The position numbers and the translations under genes are program-made. Source: Opitutales bacterium (GTDB lineage Bacteria > Verrucomicrobiota > Verrucomicrobiia > Opitutales > JAFGAQ01). Taken from it: a stretch of 5,349 nucleotides of DNA. The notes under the pieces were generated by a model. That model saw only the letters and a program-made list of their open reading frames with translations. It was not told where the DNA came from and ran no database searches. Within the stretch, counting starts at the first letter, position 1. Each line of letters starts with the position of its first letter. The stretch lies in the NCBI GenBank assembly GCA_028704125.1, contig JAQVLM010000254.1:1-5349 (forward strand). Direction: 5' to 3'. Shown one piece after another: positions 1-5,349 of this stretch.

Positions 1-1965
1 ACTGTCCGCGGCATCGGCCGTGAGTCCTTTAGCCCAGCCATCCGTTTCGAAAACACAATCAATTGCCCGTTCTTCACCTGTGTCCAAATCGAAGACCCGA
101 CCTTCGTAGGATCCGGGAGCGATCCCTTCAACCTGAAGGTCAAAGGTAGAACCCAACGCTTCGGGGGCGACCACCGTTCGCATCAAAACACGGTCGTCCT
201 CTCCTACAGCATAGGCATGGATCCCTTGCCCCAAACCGCCAAAATCAATCCCTTCGAGGCGAAACCAATCCGCTCCCACACTGGCAATCGAAAACACGTG
301 CGGTCCGGCTGCGAAAGGAACCTCCACCGGATCGGGTGGCGGTGGCCAATCATTCGGATCGTGGCTGGGAGGCTGGGGATCAAAAACCTTGCGGGACACC
401 TCTTGTCCGTCGAGCGACAAAACCATCTCCGCCCCTTTCGCCCCGACCCCCGTCAGCCGAACCCGAATGACCCCTTCTTTCGCGGCGTCAAAGCTGAACT
501 GGAGCGGTTCACGGGTCATTTCCGCATGCTCGCCAGTTTGGGAATTCATGTACGCCGACACCTCCATCTGGTGGGCGGCTGAAAAGCCCTCCGGCAAATC
601 GAAGGCATATCGGCGGGTGGCCTTCCACCCCAGACCGGGCTTGAAGGACCCCGTGCCCTCGATCCCGCTTTTGAGAACCACCGTCCTCGCCTTGGATTCC
701 TTCCATGACGGATACCCCGAAATATCCAATATTTTCGCGGCAATGCGGTATTCGGCATCCAGATCCAGCATGACCACCCGTTCCCAATACCAGTAGGACG
801 CGGCTCCCGCATGCCCGGAAAGAATCCCGGCCCATATACCATCCCGCAACACCCGATGTTCACGGTCTTCAACAAAATTGGCCCCTCCGTATTCTCCGAA
901 AAACCAAGGCTTTCCTTTGACCGGAGGCGTTCCGGAGATCGAAGTAAATACATCAGCCGGATAGATGTGGGGCTGATAGAAGTCCATTTTGGCATAGAGC
1001 GCCGGATGCTCGACTTCCGAACTTATCGCGATCAGGTGCTGATGCGTGTCAATCGAACGGATCATCCCGGCCATGCTGTTGGCCCAGGTCGAAACAGTAT
1101 CCCAGTCATGATTCTTGCGCACCGGATCCACCCACTCGACTTCATTGAACAATTCCCATGCCATCACCGAAGGTGAATACCCCCAACGCGCAACGGCATG
1201 CCGAAGCCAGTTTTTGGTCCACCGGATCGCCTTCGGGTCCGTGAAGAAATCCCCCGGCTGCTCCAGAAACCCTCCGTTCGCCTTATTCCATGGGTGAATG
1301 TCCCAGTTTGAGTTCACCTCCGAGCTGAAAAGCCCGTGATGAAACAAGACCAGTTGGAAACGCATTCCGGCGGCATCCGCGGCCGATACAATCCGATCCC
1401 ACTGTTTCAATGCCGAGGGCAATAGCTCCCCATCGGGAGCCACGGAGTCATCTCTGGTATCGAAGAACGGGCTTTTTCCGTCCCAGTGGCAGGCCCAAAT
1501 CCGTGCCCAGTTCATTCCGGCCTCACTCATGAGACCAAGATGGTCGGAAATTGTCAGAATCCGGTTGTCCTGCCAGCCCAGATTGTGACCCAACGGGAAA
1601 TAGGGAAGCCCTTCATCCGTCTCAAATCGCTCGCCCCTTACCCGGACAAAACCTGATTCAAGCAACTTATCCGCAGGCACCATCAAGCCCTGCGCATCGA
1701 TCCCGCCAACGGGCAATCCATCCATCATCAATCTCGCATCGTAGGTGCCGGGGTGTTTGGCAACGAACCATGCCTTCCACTGCCCATCGTCGAAGTAAGC
1801 CAGACGCTCCTCCCGCCCACCATTCGCGGAAACAAACTCCACCCGGTAGTCGGCCGTCTCATGATCGTATGGGTTTCCCTCGTGAGCATGATCAAAACTC
1901 ACTTGCACCGGCCCATACCACGCCGAAGTGAACAAGAATATTAACGGACTGATAATTGATATCAT
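1..1965 (-). CDS. Secreted DUF5060-type glycoside hydrolase (clan GH-A-like), partial, C-terminus beyond left edge
   Basis: The frame stays open for 655 codons from ATG 1965 to the left edge. Residues 1-22 form a hydrophobic signal-like segment (MISIISPLIFLFTSA) without a Lys or Arg before it, so export is likely but the n-region is odd. Residues about 20-110 resemble DUF5060, with NPYDH at 31-35 and YFDDG at 57-61. Residues about 120-415 look like a clan GH-A barrel: NWARIW at 152-157, FHHG at 208-211, WELFNE at 270-275 (E275 likely acid/base), PHIY at 332-335 and FGEYGG at 356-361 (E358 likely nucleophile). Beta-rich domains follow, joined by a WPPPPDP linker at 540-546. Such enzymes act on beta-linked plant or algal polysaccharides outside the cytoplasm; the substrate cannot be read here. 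An in-frame ATG at 2055 would add 30 residues; I prefer 1965 because the hydrophobic segment starts there. Neither start has a visible ribosome binding site. Confidence 0.92.
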   Translation of the reverse strand, partial: MISIISPLIFLFTSAWYGPVQVSFDHAHEGNPYDHETADYRVEFVSANGGREERLAYFDDGQWKAWFVAKHPGTYDARLMMDGLPVGGIDAQGLMVPADKLLESGFVRVRGERFETDEGLPYFPLGHNLGWQDNRILTISDHLGLMSEAGMNWARIWACHWDGKSPFFDTRDDSVAPDGELLPSALKQWDRIVSAADAAGMRFQLVLFHHGLFSSEVNSNWDIHPWNKANGGFLEQPGDFFTDPKAIRWTKNWLRHAVARWGYSPSVMAWELFNEVEWVDPVRKNHDWDTVSTWANSMAGMIRSIDTHQHLIAISSEVEHPALYAKMDFYQPHIYPADVFTSISGTPPVKGKPWFFGEYGGANFVEDREHRVLRDGIWAGILSGHAGAASYWYWERVVMLDLDAEYRIAAKILDISGYPSWKESKARTVVLKSGIEGTGSFKPGLGWKATRRYAFDLPEGFSAAHQMEVSAYMNSQTGEHAEMTREPLQFSFDAAKEGVIRVRLTGVGAKGAEMVLSLDGQEVSRKVFDPQPPSHDPNDWPPPPDPVEVPFAAGPHVFSIASVGADWFRLEGIDFGGLGQGIHAYAVGEDDRVLMRTVVAPEALGSTFDLQVEGIAPGSYEGRVFDLDTGEERAIDCVFETDGWAKGLTADAADS

Positions 1966-2111
1966 AACAGACCGTTGAAATGGGGAGGCGGATGAGCCTG
2001 TTGTCAAACCTATTGACCAATTCGTGGCATCTTCGATCCCCGAATCCGGTCGCATCAATCGGAGACCAGACAGAAAGCCGCTCCGGGACACAATCCTCAG
2101 GTATCAATCCG
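1966..2111. other. Spacer between dnaX tail and hydrolase gene
   Basis: This 146-nt spacer follows the tau-frame stop codon and precedes the hydrolase. On the minus strand it has a perfect TTGACA (2007-2002), but no convincing -10 box lies 16-19 nt further on, so I do not call a promoter. No GC-rich stem followed by a T-run is present, so read-through from dnaX into the hydrolase remains possible. The hydrolase frame itself is open back to a TGA at 2106-2104. Confidence 0.5.
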
Positions 2112-2588
2112 CTACTTGGAAAGCGGGTTCTTGATCTGAACCACCCGGGTATACTGCATCCTGAACTCCTTTTCCAGCAGGTCCCGCGTGGACTGGGGTA
2201 TTTTCTTGACCCAATCCTCTATTGAGTCCCCATCCTTACTATCTGTCGCTCCAGAGAAATCCTCCTCCGCAACAGAATCCGGAACGCCTCCAGCGTCCTC
2301 CACCGGAATCACAAATCCTTCCGGCAATTCTGTCGGAAACTCCGAATCAGCCACATCCCCCGCGTCGAATCCCATCTCGGCAGGATGCACACAAGCCACT
2401 ACAGAAGCGTTCGGGGATTCCGCATCCACTTCCTCGTCCTCATCGCATGCGCCCGAGGGAACAGCCGGCGACACTGGTGCTTCCTCCGGAATGCTTCGAG
2501 CACTTCCCTGCCCCGGCCCATCCGATGAAATCCGCCCCAGCACCATGGGGATCGAAACAGCCGGGCGATCATTCGCTCCCGTCAGGGC
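2112..2588 (-). CDS. dnaX: Tau-like C-terminal extension of DnaX, reached by -1 frameshift
   Basis: From the A-run the -1 frame is open for 158 codons to the TAG at 2114-2112. Slippage on A AAA AAG would give residues 1-376 of DnaX followed by ALTGANDRPAVSIP and then 144 more residues, 534 in total. The first ATG in this frame, 2546, lies inside the tail and has no ribosome binding site, so an independent gene is less likely. The tail starts as a Pro/Ser/Gly-rich, strongly acidic linker (DEDEEVDAESP) and ends in a basic, probably helical segment from IEDWVKKIPQ to the terminal NPLSK. A flexible linker plus terminal folded segment is what tau needs to bind polymerase or helicase, but I cannot show homology to the E. 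coli tau domains. The codon pattern looks coding. A genuine run of eleven A instead of ten would make this an ordinary single-frame tau. Confidence 0.75.
   Translation of the reverse strand, partial: ALTGANDRPAVSIPMVLGRISSDGPGQGSARSIPEEAPVSPAVPSGACDEDEEVDAESPNASVVACVHPAEMGFDAGDVADSEFPTELPEGFVIPVEDAGGVPDSVAEEDFSGATDSKDGDSIEDWVKKIPQSTRDLLEKEFRMQYTRVVQIKNPLSK
2562..2581 (-). other. Hairpin just downstream of the slippery site
   Basis: In the dnaX mRNA, CGG (2581-2579) pairs with CCG (2564-2562) and GCGA (2576-2573) with TCGC (2568-2565). This gives seven pairs, a two-base bulge (GA) and an ATGA loop. It begins 6 nt after the heptamer, within the 5-9 nt spacing usual for structures that stimulate -1 frameshifting. 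A second stem of five pairs, CCCCA (2550-2546) with TGGGG (2539-2535), follows. Pairing was done by eye and no energy was calculated. Confidence 0.5.
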
Positions 2589-3715
2589 TTTTTTTTTTCC
2601 TCTTCCGCAGGCAGACTGTCCCGCATCGCGGCGATGTCCCGAATCAATTGATCAATTGAAGTCGCGCCAATCTCACGCAAGGCCTTCAGAAGGGTCACTT
2701 CGAAATTCACCCGGTCCGAAAGCCCGCGCTTCACCGCATCCTCACCCTTCTTCAAGGTGTCAATCACGCGGACATACGCCTGAGAGGATACACCGCCGCT
2801 TCCCTGCGCACTTCCACCCAGACGCTCCAGCAGACGCGAACGGAAATACGATTCCAGATCCAGCAACACCCGGTAGAGATCCCGGCCTTCATTAACCAAC
2901 TCATCGACGGCCACCATCAATGCCCGCTCATCCTGCTCCTCGATCAGTGAAGCGATCTTCCCGAGTTGATCCATCGGCGCCAGTCCATAGACGTTGCTGA
3001 CATCCTTCTCATCAATCTGGTTGCCGCAGAACGCGATCAACTGGTCGAGGATCGACTGGGAATCCCGCATCCCCCCGTTTGCCAGCTTGGCAATCGCCTT
3101 CAAAGCGCTCTCACTCACGTTGATCTTTTCCGCCGCCGCGATCTCGGATAGCTTGGCCATGATCACCGCATCGTCGATCGGCCTGAATTCGAAGCGTTGG
3201 CAACGTGACACGATCGTGGGCAGGACCTTCTGAGCCTCTGTCGTCGCGAAGATGAATTTCACATGCGGCGGAGGCTCCTCGAGCGTCTTGAGCAGGGCGT
3301 TGAAAGCCGCATTGGTGAGCATGTGCACTTCGTCGATGATGTAGATCTTGAAGCGCCCCTGTGTCGCACCGTAGCTACAGTCCTCCCTCAGGTCGCGGAT
3401 CTGATCCACCGAGTTGTTCGAAGCCCCGTCGATTTCGATCACATCGAGAAACTGCCCGGCCATGATCGCCTTGCAAATCGGGGAATCCGGCGATGGATCT
3501 ATGCTCGGCCCATTCTCGCAGTTCAACGCGCACGCAAACAAACGGGCAGTACTCGTCTTTCCGGTGCCACGGGGTCCGACAAAAAGGTAAGCATGCGCGA
3601 TCCGATCCTGCTCGATTGCATTCCGGAGAGTCTGGACAATGTGCTCCTGCCCAACCAGTTCCTTAAAACTGCGCGGGCGCCAACGGCGTGCGATGACCTG
3701 ATATGACTGCTGCAT
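2582..3715 (-). CDS. dnaX: DNA polymerase III clamp-loader subunit, gamma-like zero-frame product
   Basis: This 377-residue AAA+ ATPase is the motor subunit of the clamp loader, which opens the beta sliding clamp and places it on primed DNA. Visible motifs are the N-terminal WRPRSFKELVGQEH (12-25), Walker A GPRGTGKTS (47-55), Walker B IYIIDEVH (124-131), sensor 1 FATTE (156-160), the SRC arginine-finger motif (170-172) and sensor 2 GGMRDSQS (214-221). Domain III, the oligomerisation collar, covers about 240-365. The usual four-cysteine zinc module is incomplete: only C66 and C81 remain around residues 66-81, plus C62. The protein ends in EEEKKKP directly after the collar, so it holds domains I-III and lacks tau domains IV-V. 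ATG 3715 is chosen because MQQSYQVIARRWRP is the normal family start; no Shine-Dalgarno sequence or clear promoter is visible upstream. The ybaB-recR neighbours common after dnaX are absent. Confidence 0.96.
   Translation of the reverse strand: MQQSYQVIARRWRPRSFKELVGQEHIVQTLRNAIEQDRIAHAYLFVGPRGTGKTSTARLFACALNCENGPSIDPSPDSPICKAIMAGQFLDVIEIDGASNNSVDQIRDLREDCSYGATQGRFKIYIIDEVHMLTNAAFNALLKTLEEPPPHVKFIFATTEAQKVLPTIVSRCQRFEFRPIDDAVIMAKLSEIAAAEKINVSESALKAIAKLANGGMRDSQSILDQLIAFCGNQIDEKDVSNVYGLAPMDQLGKIASLIEEQDERALMVAVDELVNEGRDLYRVLLDLESYFRSRLLERLGGSAQGSGGVSSQAYVRVIDTLKKGEDAVKRGLSDRVNFEVTLLKALREIGATSIDQLIRDIAAMRDSLPAEEEKKKP
2588..2598 (-). promoter_or_regulatory. Slippery A10-G run: candidate -1 frameshift site of dnaX
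   Basis: Ten A (2598-2589) are followed by G in the coding sense. In the dnaX zero frame the codons read GAA AAA AAA AAG CCC TGA, so the heptamer A AAA AAG (2594-2588) sits in the X XXY YYZ phase, identical to the E. coli dnaX site. The zero frame stops two codons later, while the -1 frame continues for 158 codons. A GAGG stretch (2602-2599) lies only 4 nt upstream, closer than the stimulatory Shine-Dalgarno element of E. coli. A long A-run can also cause RNA polymerase slippage, as known for Thermus dnaX. An assembly error in the run is not excluded. Confidence 0.72.
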
Positions 3716-3819
3716 GGTATGGGAAGCAGACTAAAGCCACCGATCCACAACTCAACCCAAAACACCGCTTACTTGCATCATCCACGATCAATGGCCCATG
3801 AAGAAGTTCAATCGCTTGC

Positions 3820-3841
3820 GGATGAGCGGGGACGCTCATCC
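3820..3841 (+). repeat. GGATGAGCG hairpin, copy 1 of 3
   Basis: Arms GGATGAGCG (3820-3828) and CGCTCATCC (3833-3841) pair perfectly over 9 bp around a GGGA loop. The same element recurs at 4146-4167 and 4889-4910, always followed by CTACCC. Confidence 0.85.
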
Positions 3842-3855
3842 CTACCCGCAACAGA

Positions 3856-3873
3856 CCCTACACCAAGGTAGGG
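3856..3873 (+). repeat. CCCTAC/GTAGGG hairpin, copy 1 of 3
   Basis: Six-bp perfect stem with an ACCAAG loop. It recurs at 4266-4283 and 5009-5026. Confidence 0.7.
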
Positions 3874-3952
3874 CGAACCGTCCCGGTGAGCCGCCTCTTT
3901 CCATGCCTGCTTCTCCCCCTTCGTGGTAAAGAAAGACAAAGAGCTCTATTCA

Positions 3953-4031
3953 CCACGAAGAAACGAAGGTCCACGAAGAAAGATCTGCCATCATTCCCTC
4001 CAACCTTTGTGGTCTTTGTGTGCTTTGTGGC
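3953..4031. repeat. Facing 9-nt-period arrays CCACGAAGA and CTTTGTGGT
   Basis: Three 9-nt units at 3953-3979 (CCACGAAGA, AACGAAGGT, CCACGAAGA) face three units at 4005-4031 (CTTTGTGGT, CTTTGTGTG, CTTTGTGGC). The second set is close to the reverse complement of the first, so the two arrays could pair over about 26 nt with some G-U pairs and mismatches. In copy B the right array is kept (4758-4784) but only one left unit remains. Confidence 0.75.
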
Positions 4032-4086
4032 AAATAATCCTCTTCATACCTGCTGCCCCAGGATCGAAATCAACGGTCCTCTTCCG

Positions 4087-4110
4087 GAGGGCATGGCTTC
4101 AGCCATCCTC
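4087..4110 (+). repeat. ATGGC-TTCA-GCCAT hairpin in copy A
   Basis: ATGGC (4093-4097) pairs with GCCAT (4102-4106) around TTCA; GAGG (4087-4090) and CCTC (4107-4110) extend the stem past a two-base bulge (GC). Confidence 0.6.
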
Positions 4111-4145
4111 TTTTGCCATACCCCACCAGCCGTTCATTCGCTGGC

Positions 4146-4167
4146 GGATGAGCGGGGACGCTCATCC
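4146..4167 (+). repeat. GGATGAGCG hairpin, copy 2 of 3
   Basis: Identical to the copy at 3820-3841: 9-bp perfect arms with a GGGA loop, here inside long copy A. Confidence 0.85.
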
Positions 4168-4265
4168 CTACCCACAACAGCCATCCCAAGGTAGCGGGAG
4201 CATCCATGCTCGCGGCATTTTGCTCACTTCCCGGAATGGCGAGCATTAGCTCCCCGAACCCGGAA

Positions 4266-4283
4266 CCCTACACCAAGGTAGGG
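4266..4283 (+). repeat. CCCTAC/GTAGGG hairpin, copy 2 of 3
   Basis: Identical to the stem-loop at 3856-3873, in long copy A. Confidence 0.7.
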
Positions 4284-4423
4284 CGAGGGGTCCTCACCGA
4301 GCCGCTCTTCTCCCTCTTCGCGTCCTTCGTGGTTAAGAAAACTCTTTTTTTGACAGGATCTACAGGATTGAAGAAGATTTGTCTCACGCAAAGACCCCAA
4401 GACCCAAAGGGAAGAAGTTGGAA

Positions 4424-4489
4424 TCAACCACTGATGGACTTCCCGGGAGATCTTCCCATCATTGTCTATCAGTGTGCATCAGTGGTTGA
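4424..4489. repeat. 13-bp perfect inverted repeat, copy A
   Basis: TCAACCACTGATG (4424-4436) and CATCAGTGGTTGA (4477-4489) are exact reverse complements around a 40-nt spacer that contains TCCCGGGA. ATAAAGTTTTTCC follows. The T-run lies several bases beyond the stem, so I do not call a terminator. Confidence 0.8.
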
Positions 4490-4559
4490 ATAAAGTTTTT
4501 CCTCTTCTTTCGTGATTTTCGAGTCGTTCGTGGTTAACCCTCTTCAATCCTTGTGGCCA

Positions 4560-4571
4560 GGCCGTAAGGCC
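4560..4571 (+). repeat. GGCC-GTAA-GGCC hairpin between the long copies
   Basis: Four-bp GC stem with a GNRA-type GTAA loop, in the 177-nt stretch between long copies A and B. That stretch also has CCATC (4603-4607) and GATGG (4624-4628) flanking two GCGAGC units, and an ACAAGAT/AGGATTGAAGAAGAT piece (about 4683-4715) resembling 4354-4379. Confidence 0.45.
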
Positions 4572-4842
4572 GAAGCTCTTTCGACAAAGCTCATGATCAA
4601 GCCATCCAGCGAGCAAAGCGAGCGATGGTCCAAGCCATCCTGTTAATCTTGGTCATCGTGTCTGTTCCTCTTCACTTTTTGGACAAGATGAACAAGATAT
4701 AGGATTGAAGAAGATATGATCACCACGAAGAAGGAACTGCCATCACTCACCTCCAACCTTTGTGGTCTTTGTGTGCTTTGTGGCAAATAATCCTCTTCAT
4801 ACCTGCTGCTCCGGACAAGAAATCAACGGCCCTCTTCCGGAG

Positions 4843-4867
4843 GGGGTGGCTTCAGCCATGCCACCCC
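4843..4867 (+). repeat. GGGGTGGC/GCCACCCC hairpin in copy B
   Basis: This is the copy B counterpart of the hairpin at 4087-4110. Arms 4843-4850 and 4860-4867 pair perfectly over 8 bp with a 9-nt loop. The shorter TGGC-TTCA-GCCA stem is also still possible, with G4846 facing T4859. Confidence 0.65.
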
Positions 4868-4888
4868 GCCAGCCCTTCATTAGCTTGC

Positions 4889-4910
4889 GGATGAGCGGGG
4901 ACGCTCGTCC
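4889..4910 (+). repeat. GGATGAGCG hairpin, copy 3 of 3, one wobble pair
   Basis: Same element inside copy B. The right arm reads CGCTCGTCC, so T4892 faces G4907: a U-G wobble if the plus strand is transcribed, an A-C mismatch on the other strand. Confidence 0.8.
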
Positions 4911-5008
4911 CTACCCGCAACAGACATCCCATGGCAGCGGGAGCATCCCTGCTCGCGTCCTTTTGCTCACTTCCCGGAATGGCGAGCATTAGCTCCCCGA
5001 ACCCGGAA

Positions 5009-5026
5009 CCCTACACCAAAGTGGGG
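5009..5026 (+). repeat. CCCTAC/GTGGGG hairpin, copy 3 of 3, one wobble pair
   Basis: Copy B version. The right arm has changed from GTAGGG to GTGGGG, which places G5023 opposite T5012 and keeps a U-G pair on the plus strand only. Confidence 0.65.
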
Positions 5027-5230
5027 CGAGGTGTCCTCACCGAGCCGCTCTTCTCCCCCTTTTCGTGCATTCCATGATTTTCGTGGTTGATCTTGCTCTC
5101 CATCTTTCTCCCCCTTCGTGCTCTTCGCGTCCTTTGTGGTAAAGAGAACTCTTTTTTGGACAGGATCCACAGAATTGAAGAAGATTTGTCTCACGCAAAG
5201 ACCCCAAGACCCAAAGGGAAGCAGTTGGAA

Positions 5231-5296
5231 TCAACCACTGATGGACTTCCCGGGAGATCTTCCCATCATTGTCTATCAGTGTGCATCAGTGGTTGA
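5231..5296. repeat. 13-bp perfect inverted repeat, copy B
   Basis: Arms 5231-5243 and 5284-5296 and the 40-nt spacer are all identical to the element at 4424-4489, 807 nt away. Confidence 0.8.
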
Positions 5297-5349
5297 ATAA
5301 AGTTTTTCCTCTTCTTTCGTGATTTTCGAGTCGTTCGTGGTTAACCCTC

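Larger units (their letters stand above)
3811..3944. repeat. Composite repeat, shortened copy
   Basis: This stretch carries the GGATGAGCG hairpin, then CCGCAACAGA joined directly to the CCCTAC-loop-GTAGGG hairpin and a CCTTCGTGGTAAAGA end. In the two long copies about 85-90 nt separate those hairpins (around 4181-4265 and 4924-5008), including GAGCAT and GAGCATTAGCTC stems. Here that module is missing, so this copy has an internal deletion or the others gained a module. Confidence 0.75.
3950..4542 (+). repeat. Composite repeat, long copy A
   Basis: The copy starts at TCACCACGAAGAA and is matched up to the right window edge by copy B (4720-5349). Order of modules: three 9-nt CCACGAAG units, three CTTTGTGG units, an ATGGC-TTCA-GCCAT hairpin, the GGATGAGCG hairpin, a GAGCAT stem, the CCCTAC hairpin, TTCGTGG oligomers, an ACAGGAT/GATTGAAGAAGAT piece, ACGCAAAGACCCC, the 13-bp inverted repeat and a final TTCGTGGTTAA. 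The last 127 nt (4416-4542) are identical to 5223-5349. Strand is nominal. Confidence 0.88.
3716..5349. other. Gene-free region upstream of dnaX, filled with composite repeats
   Basis: I find no credible protein gene, tRNA, rRNA or SRP RNA in these 1.6 kb. Open frames of 60-110 codons exist, but they lie across repeated sequence, lack ribosome binding sites and resemble no family. The first 95 nt (3716-3810) form the dnaX leader, without a recognisable promoter. The rest is made of repeated modules: hairpins, CTTTGTGG/CCACGAAG oligomers, ACAGGAT-type pieces and a 13-bp inverted repeat. Similar mosaics are, from memory, common between genes of Verrucomicrobiota and related bacteria; I know of no established function. 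Confidence 0.8.
4720..5349 (+). repeat. Composite repeat, long copy B, reaches the right edge
   Basis: It has the same module order as copy A and scattered substitutions in the first two thirds. It has one CCACGAAG unit instead of three and about 60 extra nt around 5060-5120 containing further TTCGTGG-like units. The copy is still matching A when the window ends, so its right boundary is unknown. Confidence 0.88.

Noticed and set aside
546..995. 149-codon minus-strand open frame
   Set aside because: Overlaps the hydrolase barrel in another frame on the same strand; the hydrolase frame has the catalytic motifs.
1961..2007. Possible promoter for the hydrolase: TTGACA (2007-2002) and TGTTATGAT (1969-1961)
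   Set aside because: The two boxes are about 35 nt apart, and the -10-like box overlaps the start codon, so they do not form one promoter.
2188..2895. 235-codon plus-strand open frame opposite dnaX
   Set aside because: Pro/Ser-rich low-complexity product lying antisense to the DnaX collar and tail, which have clear family or coding character; no ribosome binding site.
3263..3706. 147-codon plus-strand open frame
   Set aside because: Fully antisense to the conserved ATPase core of dnaX; no family resemblance.
4206..4493. Open frame ending in the same peptide (VYQCASVVE) in both long repeat copies (also 5118-5300)
   Set aside because: Similarity follows from the DNA repeat; the reading covers hairpins and oligomers, the upstream parts differ in frame, and no start signal is seen.
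4424..4505. Rho-independent terminator at the 13-bp inverted repeat
   Set aside because: Loop is 40 nt, the stem is not GC-rich and the T-run is detached; no gene ends nearby.
3811..5349. CRISPR array
   Set aside because: Repeats are long, composite and nearly contiguous, with no uniform short repeats separated by unique spacers and no cas genes.
3811..5349. Insertion sequence
   Set aside because: No transposase frame and no terminal inverted repeats with target duplications around the units.

Overview
The window looks like a chromosomal segment of a Verrucomicrobiota-type bacterium. This rests on the character of the DnaX protein, a secreted DUF5060-type glycoside hydrolase, missing Shine-Dalgarno sequences and long non-coding mosaics of short repeats. 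It is inference from family resemblance, not from a marker gene.

Layout, left to right: (1) 1-1965, minus strand: the first 655 codons of a secreted glycoside hydrolase (signal segment, DUF5060-like domain, clan-A barrel with both catalytic glutamates, C-terminal beta domains). It runs off the left edge. (2) 1966-2111: a short spacer. (3) 2112-3715, minus strand: dnaX, the clamp-loader subunit of DNA polymerase III, split over two frames. The zero frame (2582-3715) encodes a 377-residue gamma-like protein that stops two codons after a run of ten A. The -1 frame is open from that run to 2112 and would add a 158-residue tau-like tail. (4) 3716-5349: about 1.6 kb with no credible gene, filled by two diverged copies (about 600 nt each) and one shortened copy of a composite repeat made of hairpins, 9-nt-period oligomers and a 13-bp inverted repeat.

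The most interesting point is dnaX. The junction carries A AAA AAG in the correct phase, the same heptamer as the E. coli dnaX frameshift site, with a hairpin 6 nt downstream. The logic is reversed relative to E. coli: normal decoding gives the short form and slippage gives the long form. A one-base homopolymer error in the assembly is the main competing explanation.

The second point is the repeat region. Sequence changes between copies in three hairpins are all A-to-G changes that keep G-U pairing on the plus strand, hinting at a structured transcript. dnaX and the hydrolase lie in the same direction but have no obvious functional link.
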